64,000 nt of DNA, taken from positions 496,001 through 560,000 of the forward strand of contig JAPEUQ010000018.1 of the NCBI GenBank assembly GCA_027946365.1. Reading direction: 5' to 3'. The position numbers and the translations under genes are program-made. This document shows, piece by piece, positions 57,545 to 64,000 of the stretch. The notes under the pieces are model-generated. The model did no database searches and was not told where the DNA came from. It saw only the letters and a program-made list of their open reading frames with translations. Each line of letters begins with the position of its first letter. The first letter of the stretch is position 1. Origin of the DNA: Kalmusia sp. IMI 367209. Lineage: Eukaryota > Ascomycota > Dothideomycetes > Pleosporales > Didymosphaeriaceae.

Positions 57545-58213
57545 GGTGCAAACGAAGAGCTATCCAGCGCCGCAGCACAAATGATGCTCGCAAAAAAAAA
57601 GGACGGGGTACGTCTACAAGGCCGAACTGTGGGGAGATGGACATATAAAACGGCCGCAGGATCGCTGTAGCTTCCGTCCAATGGCCAACACCCTCATCCT
57701 GCACGTCCAGCCACCGGGCTCTAGAGGCGGAAGACGATCCCTAGTTTCCATGACAGCAGTCTGGCGAGCAAGGCAGGCAGCTCAGGTGATGGCGCGCGAT
57801 GCTTGTCCGTGCCAAATCCTGGGGTTGACGACGGCTGGGGATGCGCGAGCGGGGCGACCGATAGCCCGCCCGGCGCTACAATTTCCGCCAATAGTGCAAT
57901 CATTCGTCTCACCCCTGGCGACAATAGCGAGCCGAGACCTGCGCGCTGCTGCGACCTCTCTCTCATTGTCTCCGTTTCCTCGGCGTCGTCGAGCAAAACC
58001 CCTGGGGCAAATATATTGCGGGTGAGATCGACCGGCGCCGTCGCGATGTGAGATGAACTACTGCCCTTGCAGCTGGGCCCGGCAAAATCGATGCAGCGAG
58101 GCATTTCCTGGTAGACGGAGAATTGTGCGTCGAAATAAAATGTTGTATTTCTATTTCCCTATCTACGACGGCTCCGCTACAATTGCGGTGTTGTCGTGAG
58201 CAGCTTTCTCGCA
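57545..58213. promoter_or_regulatory. Shared divergent promoter, sugar transporter / GH3
   Basis: 669 bases between the two ATGs. Four words match the CreA/Mig1 consensus SYGGRG: CTGGGG at 57819-57824, 57835-57840 and 58002-58007, and GCGGGG at 57849-57854. Three lie within 36 bases. A CCAAT box lies at about 57678. Chance would give two to three such words in a region this long, so the number is not itself significant, only the tight group. No XlnR core GGCTAA was found here. Confidence 0.4.
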
Positions 58214-60766
58214 ATGGCTTCCTTCATCTTGAGAGCTTCGCTCTTCCTCCTCGCGGCAGCTCCAGCAGCCTCATATGATCTTGTTCGAAGACAATCGGCT
58301 GCCAATGCCACCTACAAAGACCCCAATGCCTCGGTGGATGACCGTGTGGCCGACCTGCTCTCCCGCATGACCATTGAGGAGAAGACTGCTCAATTGGTAC
58401 AAGGAGACTTCACGAATTGGATCAATACGACGTCGAATGCCTTCAATTACACTGGCCTGGTGTGGAACATGGCGAATAGAGCTGGCCAATTCTACGTCGG
58501 ATTCCCTGTGGCACAGAGCTGGATTGCAGACGGTGTGCGAAAAGCGCAAGATTATCTTGTAAAGAATACCACGCTAGGCATTCCAGCCTTTGTGCAGACG
58601 GAAGGCATTCATGGTTTGCTCATCGGCAATGCTACCATCTTCAACAGCCCCATTGCGCAAGCTTGCTCGTGGGATCCCGAGCTCATCGAAGAGATGGCTC
58701 GCATCATCGCCGAAGAGTCCAAAGCGATCGGTGTCAACCAAGTATTTGCTCCGCTTGCAGATCTGGCACGTGAACTCCGATATGGTCGCGTCGAGGAAAC
58801 GTATGGAGAAGACCCACACCTAGTTGGTGAAATGGCATACAGCTATGTCGTCGGTGTCCAGGAACGCAATGTCAGCGCGACAATCAAACACTTCGCTGGC
58901 TTCTCAGCTCCAGAACAAGGTCTCAACACCGGTCCAGTGCACGCTGGAGAGCGCGAGCTCCGAACGACTTGGCTGCCGTCTTTCAAGCGCGCCATCATCG
59001 ATGCCGGCGCATACAGCATCATGGGTTCCTACAACTCATACGACGGCATCCCAACCGTAGCGGACCACCATATGATGACGGAAATCCTACGTGAAGAATG
59101 GGGCTACAAATACTGGCTAACATCCGATGCTGGAGCCACCGATCGTTTGTGCTGCGCCTTCAAGATGTGTACTTGCAAGCCGATCGACTCTGAGGCCGTG
59201 ACACTCTACGCTCTCCCTGCTGGCAATGATGTGGAGATGGGCGGTGGCAGTTACAACTTCGCCAACATTCCCAAGCTCGTCGAGGCAGGCAAGCTAGACA
59301 TCGAAGTCGTTGACACAGCCGTAACACGACAGCTTCGCGCCAAGTTTGCCATGGGACTGTTTGAGAACCCGTATCCTGGTCTTGGATCTAACAATGGCAC
59401 AAATGGCACCGTGTCTGGCATCCACAGCCCCTCAAGCGTGAAGCTTGCGCGGAAGCTTGATGCCGAATCTATTGTTCTCTTGGAGAACAAGGAGCAAACT
59501 CTGCCTCTCAAGCGCGACGCGAATATCGCCGTCATTGGTCCTATGGCCGACTTTGTCAATGTGAGTCCAACACTCTTCTTTATAGTATGGTAGATGTAAC
59601 CGTCTCGGGACGCACATCCCATACGACCCATGAATCTTGACACGCTTGCCTACACCCAAGACGGGATTCTTTTCGGATGAAATATACTGAGAGCTGGTTA
59701 TTCTTCCTAGCCATTGCCGTCCCCTAGCTAACTTTTATAGTTCGGCGACTACGTCGTCTACCGCTCGCAATACAATCCAACCAATGTAAACCCGCTGCAA
59801 GGAATCCGCAACGCCTCCACCGGCACAATCACCTACGCCAAAGGTTGCGAGCGCTGGTCTACAGACGAATCCGGTTTCCCCGAAGCTGTAGCGGCCGCCG
59901 AAGGTGCAGACGTTGCTGTTGTGCTCGTAGGAACCTGGTCGCGTGATCAGCAAGAGCTATGGCAAGGCCTTAATGCTACGACCGGTGAACATGTAGATGT
60001 ATCAGATCTGAAGCTTGTCGGCGCCCAGTCATCGCTCGAGAAAGCTATCATTGATACCGGGAAGCCCACTATCGTAGTGTTCCAGAGTGGTAAGCCAGTC
60101 ACAGAGCCCTGGATCTCGGACGAGGCAGCAGCACTAGTGCAGCAATTTTACCCGGGTGAGCAGGGAGGCAATGCGCTCGCTGATGTGCTCTTCGGCGACG
60201 TGAATCCCTCGGGCAAGCTTTCCGTCTCTGTACCCTACGATGTCGGCATGCTGCCCGTGTTCTACGACTACTTGAACTCAGGTCGCTTTGCTGGTGGTTC
60301 AGCTCCGGATGTGGGAACTATTGAGGCGAACGGTACGCTGAAGTTTGGGCATTCGTACGTGTTCGGCTCACCAGAGGCGCTGTATGAATTTGGATACGGA
60401 CTCTCATACTCCAACTTCACGTACTCGAAGCTTTCTCTTTCGAAAACGACGGCCTCAGCAGACGACACTATTACCGCCACTGTTAGCATTACCAACACAT
60501 CGCCCGTCGACGGTAAGGAGGTCGTGCAGTTCTACGTCCAGGATGAAATTGCCTCTGTTGTAGTGCCAAACAAGCAGCTCAAGGGTTTCAAAAAGGTACT
60601 CGTCAAAGCAGGAGAGACAGTGGATGTGAGTGTCGATCTGGAGGTTAAGGACTGGGGGCTGTGGGATCTGAAGATGAAGTACGTGGTAGAGCCAGGAAAG
60701 TTTGTGGTATGGGCTGGCGCAAGCTCAAGCGACCTCAGAGGAAATGCGACGGTGACTGTCGCATAA
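58214..60766 (+). CDS. Secreted GH3 beta-glycosidase (beta-glucosidase/xylosidase)
   Basis: Exons 58214-59560 and 59741-60766 (180-base intron, GTGAGT...ATAG) give 790 residues. Signal peptide (MASFILRASLFLLAAAPAAS) and a dibasic LVRR processing site. GH3 N-domain: LLSRMTIEEKTAQL, FVQTEGIHG, RELRYGRVEETYGEDPHLVGEMA, KHFAGFS, and the nucleophile loop LTSDAGATDRLC. After the (alpha/beta)6 sandwich (SIVLLENKEQTLPLK, NIAVIGPMAD) a fibronectin-type-III-like C domain closes the chain (GKEVVQFYVQD). No PA14 insert is seen. It would remove beta-linked glucose or xylose from oligosaccharides outside the cell. The cofactor-free hydrolase pairs logically with the adjacent transporter and GH31. Confidence 0.9.
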
Positions 60767-61742
60767 TTTAGAGACATAAAAAGCTGCGAGTTTCGTAATG
60801 TGTAGATTTTACTAATAGACGTCTGGCAAAAGCGTTTGGTCTTTCTTGCTCATCCTATCTCGATTGTGCATACGCGATATGTTTAGCTAGGAAAAAAAGT
60901 CCTGACAATCCTCATGCACTATTCATTCTATCATAACGAGATATATTTTGCGTGCGGATCAAATTTCTTGCTCATGTTTCGTCAACCGGAAACCCAGGGA
61001 ATCTTCTTCTGTGGGTTTTGCCAATAGTCAACGGCAATGTCTGCATCTATGCGAACAGGTGCATCAGCACCATGGCCACAACTGTGTGCCTGCGATCTTG
61101 CCGGAGCTATTTGCTGGCACCGGTACGCAGATTTGTTGTGATGCACAACGCAGGGATGTGAACAAGGCAGCGTGTGTTTGCTAAATGGAGGTTTGGAGCG
61201 GGGGAACCCGAGTGAAGTCAATTCCGTGGTAGTGTTTGATGTTGGAGTTTTGTTTGGATCCTGTATGCACACAGTCTTTCTTTCGACAGGGAGTTTTGTA
61301 CTCATTTATGTATTTTGGTGCTTACACTCGCTAATTGGAACGGAAATTTGTGTAGATTAACATTCTTTCGAGGCATATTATCTCTACTATCTCATTCCGT
61401 ACACCTCACACGATGGTCAAGCTTTGATATTCCTGCCCCAACCTCAACCCGGGCAGATATATCCCTATCACATATTAGGCAATCGTTAAAACTTTCGATT
61501 TAAACATGGCTTATATTCTAATTCTACCTGCGCTATTTGAAGTCTCTATATCGGAGAAGACAATTGCCAAGCAAACAACCATTCTCTTCGTGATATCATC
61601 AAATTAAAAAGAAACGGACGGCAAATTTGCGTACATTATTGATAAAGATATGTTGTGGTAATTCGTAAACTGCTTCACTTCATGGGTATTACTTCGTTCT
61701 TTGTGCTTCTAATCAGAAACCATCGGCCGTACATTTGCGTTC
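60767..61742. other. Intergenic, convergent ends
   Basis: 976 bases, AT-rich; chance frames only. Confidence 0.45.
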
Positions 61743-63437
61743 TTAAACCGGTATACGGCTGTTCAAAGATCCAGCCATGACTTCATCGCATTTCTGGAAA
61801 ACATCATACCTAGAATCGTTAGCCGGAATCGCAAAGAAGAAGTCACTAAAAATGACTCACCCGTAGTCATGGGCGACATGCTCAACCATATTTGTCGGAA
61901 CATCTACATACAGTCAGACAACTTGCAACTCTCATACTGGCGCTGGATTTGACTTACTGGAGCCTGGGGGATCGGCATACCGCCGGACTTGTTCTTCTAC
62001 TTCTGTCTCCTTGCCTAGCTTCACATTTGACAGAATCTGTACGCGAGCTACACGATCCGCCCGAGCCCGTTGGAAGATTTCCAGTCGCTCAGGTATCAAT
62101 TTTGGGTCATCGATGCCGTGGAAAAGATAACCCAGAGCTCCACCATCTTCCATGGCTGACACCGCGCCTTGGGCATTAAAAGGCAACATCTACATTATCA
62201 GAGGTATGTCGACGAAATGATTGATTGATGCTTACCGGATGGGCAGAGTCGCCAATGAGCACGATGCGGTTATTGTACCAGTTCGACAAGGGAGCATGCA
62301 CGAACAGAGGCCAACATTTCGCTGCGGACGATTGTCTTCATACATTAGCGCAGTCAAAACAATTATAGGAGGAGATATTTTAGGCTTACTTGATGATCTC
62401 CAGTACCTCCGGTGCAAAGTGCTTAAACTCATCAAGCATCGCAGCCTTTACCTCTGTTTGGTAGCCATTAGCACTACTTCGAAGTCCGTGTTCAGTCAAC
62501 TTACCCTCTTGGTCATCGCCATTGACATCTCTTGATGGATGTATACCCACAAAGTTCTGCGTCTTGCCGCTGTTCACCGTCAGCATCCGTTGTTTTCGCT
62601 TCGTTTTCTAGGAATGCGTACTTTCTACATTCATACCAGATCATGTACCTGACTTTAGTTGGATCGTGGGTATCCTGCAGTGATCCGACGCCTGAGGAAC
62701 CCTTCTTTTCTAGTGTTGCCGCGAGTTTCGGATCGGCTTTGAATACCTCTGTGTCAATAAGAAATCGGAATGCGCTGAGCCCAGTGGCCGTTGGTGGTCC
62801 AGCTTCTTGCGTCACTATCTTTTGCAGAACTGACTTTAATCCATCCCCAGCAACAATCAAATCTGCCGTATGTATCGATCCGTCTTTTAGTGTAATTGTG
62901 CCGTCTGTTGTAGCTGTCACTACCTCGGAGCTCAGACGCAGTTTGATTGGACTTCCGACTCCTCCTTCCTCTGTTGCAAGTCGCAATAGCTCTTTGTGAA
63001 GATCTACTCGATGAACTGCCCATAATTTTGCGCCAAACATCTCTTCTGCGTTACTCACATCCATTCCAGCTTGTCCTTCCAAGGTTTGTCCGTTTATTAC
63101 ACTAATCTTTTTCAGAATGACGGCGCGCGCGTTTTCGAAAGAGAATCCAAGCCTGTTCAACACGCGCGTACCATTTGGGCAAACCATCAGCGCTGCACCA
63201 ATCTCCGCAGCAAAGGCAGATTTCTCGAATATCTACACGATGTCAGTGACGTGATGCATGTGACAAATTAGAAGCTTGGGACTTTGCTAGCTCCTGTTGA
63301 CTGAACGAATATGTCGTCCGTAATCTCGCTGAATGAGGAATTTGGCTCACTTCGACTTCATGACCGGCTTGACGGAGAGCTACCGCCGCCGTTAGTCCTC
63401 CGATACCAGCACCAACGATGATAATCTTAAGCGGCAT
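61743..63437 (-). CDS. FAD-dependent monooxygenase (salicylate-hydroxylase type), eight exons
   Basis: Exons 63437-63351, 63232-62622, 62569-62505, 62453-62390, 62335-62236, 62189-61958, 61903-61861 and 61809-61743 join in phase to 422 residues, the normal size for the class. Landmarks: the FAD-binding KIIIVGAGIGGLTAAVALRQAG, then IFEKS...IGAALMVCPNGTRVL, the RVDLHKELLRLA region, the DG segment DLIVAGDGLKSVLQ, QNFVGIHP, the second FAD motif RIVLIGDSAHPMLPF...GAVSAMEDGGAL, and a C-terminal HDYGYDVFQ. It should hydroxylate an aromatic or related ring with NAD(P)H and O2. Several exons are under 70 bases, so some predictors may miss them. Substrate unknown; no cluster beside it. Confidence 0.88.
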
Positions 63438-64000
63438 ATGCGTGAATATGGGACTTGGTAGAGTGACTCGGACCCCAAGTAGCTTATTTGGAGATTCTAG
63501 ATGAGCCACCAGAGACTGTGTCGAAATACTTTTAAAGGTGCCACCGTCGACAGGGATGGCTTGGACGGACCGTTGGATTAGAAAGCTCACCCCACTCACC
63601 TTAGCCGAGAACCACTCGCTTCGGTGATCTCTTCGGTTTTCGCTTTTATATTCGCTGCTTAGATCGTTTGACGGTGGTGGCGTAAGTAACGCTGCACGCT
63701 GTTTGGTGTTCCTCCATCGTCGGACTCCGAAGAGCTCGGCGCGCGACTCACTACCACCGCTATTTGCAAGAACCACCAAATTCGAACGGGCGAGACGTCA
63801 TCTCCTCGGTCTTGATTTATCAAGTAATCTCGCGGTGTAGCACTCTCGCTGCTTCGCATCGAGTGGTTGTCAGTTTGCTAGCCCTACTAAACAAAACACC
63901 ATAGAAATTCATTAGGTTCACTATACACATACATCTAAATTATTGATAGAGAGATAAAAGATTTCAATCATTCTGTAGATCACAAGAGACCTAACTTGGG
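63438..64000. other. Upstream region at the window end
   Basis: Promoter/leader of the monooxygenase. A minus-strand frame runs upstream of its ATG to 63779 but has no similarity, so the later start was kept. Confidence 0.4.

Overview
This window is nuclear DNA of a filamentous ascomycete (Pezizomycotina). A Dothideomycete is my best guess, but that rests only on the overall look of the genes. The evidence is: genes broken by short (about 45-65 base) GT-AG introns, one intron-containing tRNA gene, no operons, and typical fungal families (Zn2Cys6 factor, LysM protein, rhodopsin-domain membrane proteins, M6 protease, Spo7, EthD, GH3/GH31). I rebuilt exon structures by hand from splice signals and reading frames. 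Spans below run from start to stop codon, with exons in the evidence text.

Left third (1-28 kb): a partial ankyrin gene at the edge, a rhodopsin-domain protein, and a long gene-poor stretch with a decayed direct repeat. Then come a five-exon GPI-anchored surface protein, glycerate kinase, a DHA1-type MFS exporter, and a lysine-rich secreted protein with a probable permuted NlpC/P60-LRAT-like domain whose reading frame looks broken. These are followed by a 546-residue unknown, a LysM secreted protein, a secreted type-B carboxylesterase, an ankyrin/MYND protein, and a short-chain dehydrogenase divergent from a zinc-cluster transcription factor.

Middle (27-50 kb): a secreted M6 metalloprotease, Spo7 and a Cld1/ABHD5-type lipid hydrolase (both lipid-metabolism genes, same strand), RidA, a small Cys-rich protein, an uncharacterised 539-residue protein, tRNA-Arg(CCT), membrane proteins, a coiled-coil miniprotein, an MDR oxidoreductase, an EthD protein, and a second rhodopsin-domain protein.

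Right end (53-64 kb): the most coherent functional block. An intracellular GH31 alpha-xylosidase-like enzyme, a sugar-porter MFS transporter and a secreted GH3 glycosidase lie side by side. The transporter and GH3 share a 669-bp divergent promoter. Together they suggest a small hemicellulose (xyloglucan/xylan oligosaccharide) uptake and degradation locus. It is followed by an eight-exon FAD-dependent salicylate-hydroxylase-type monooxygenase.
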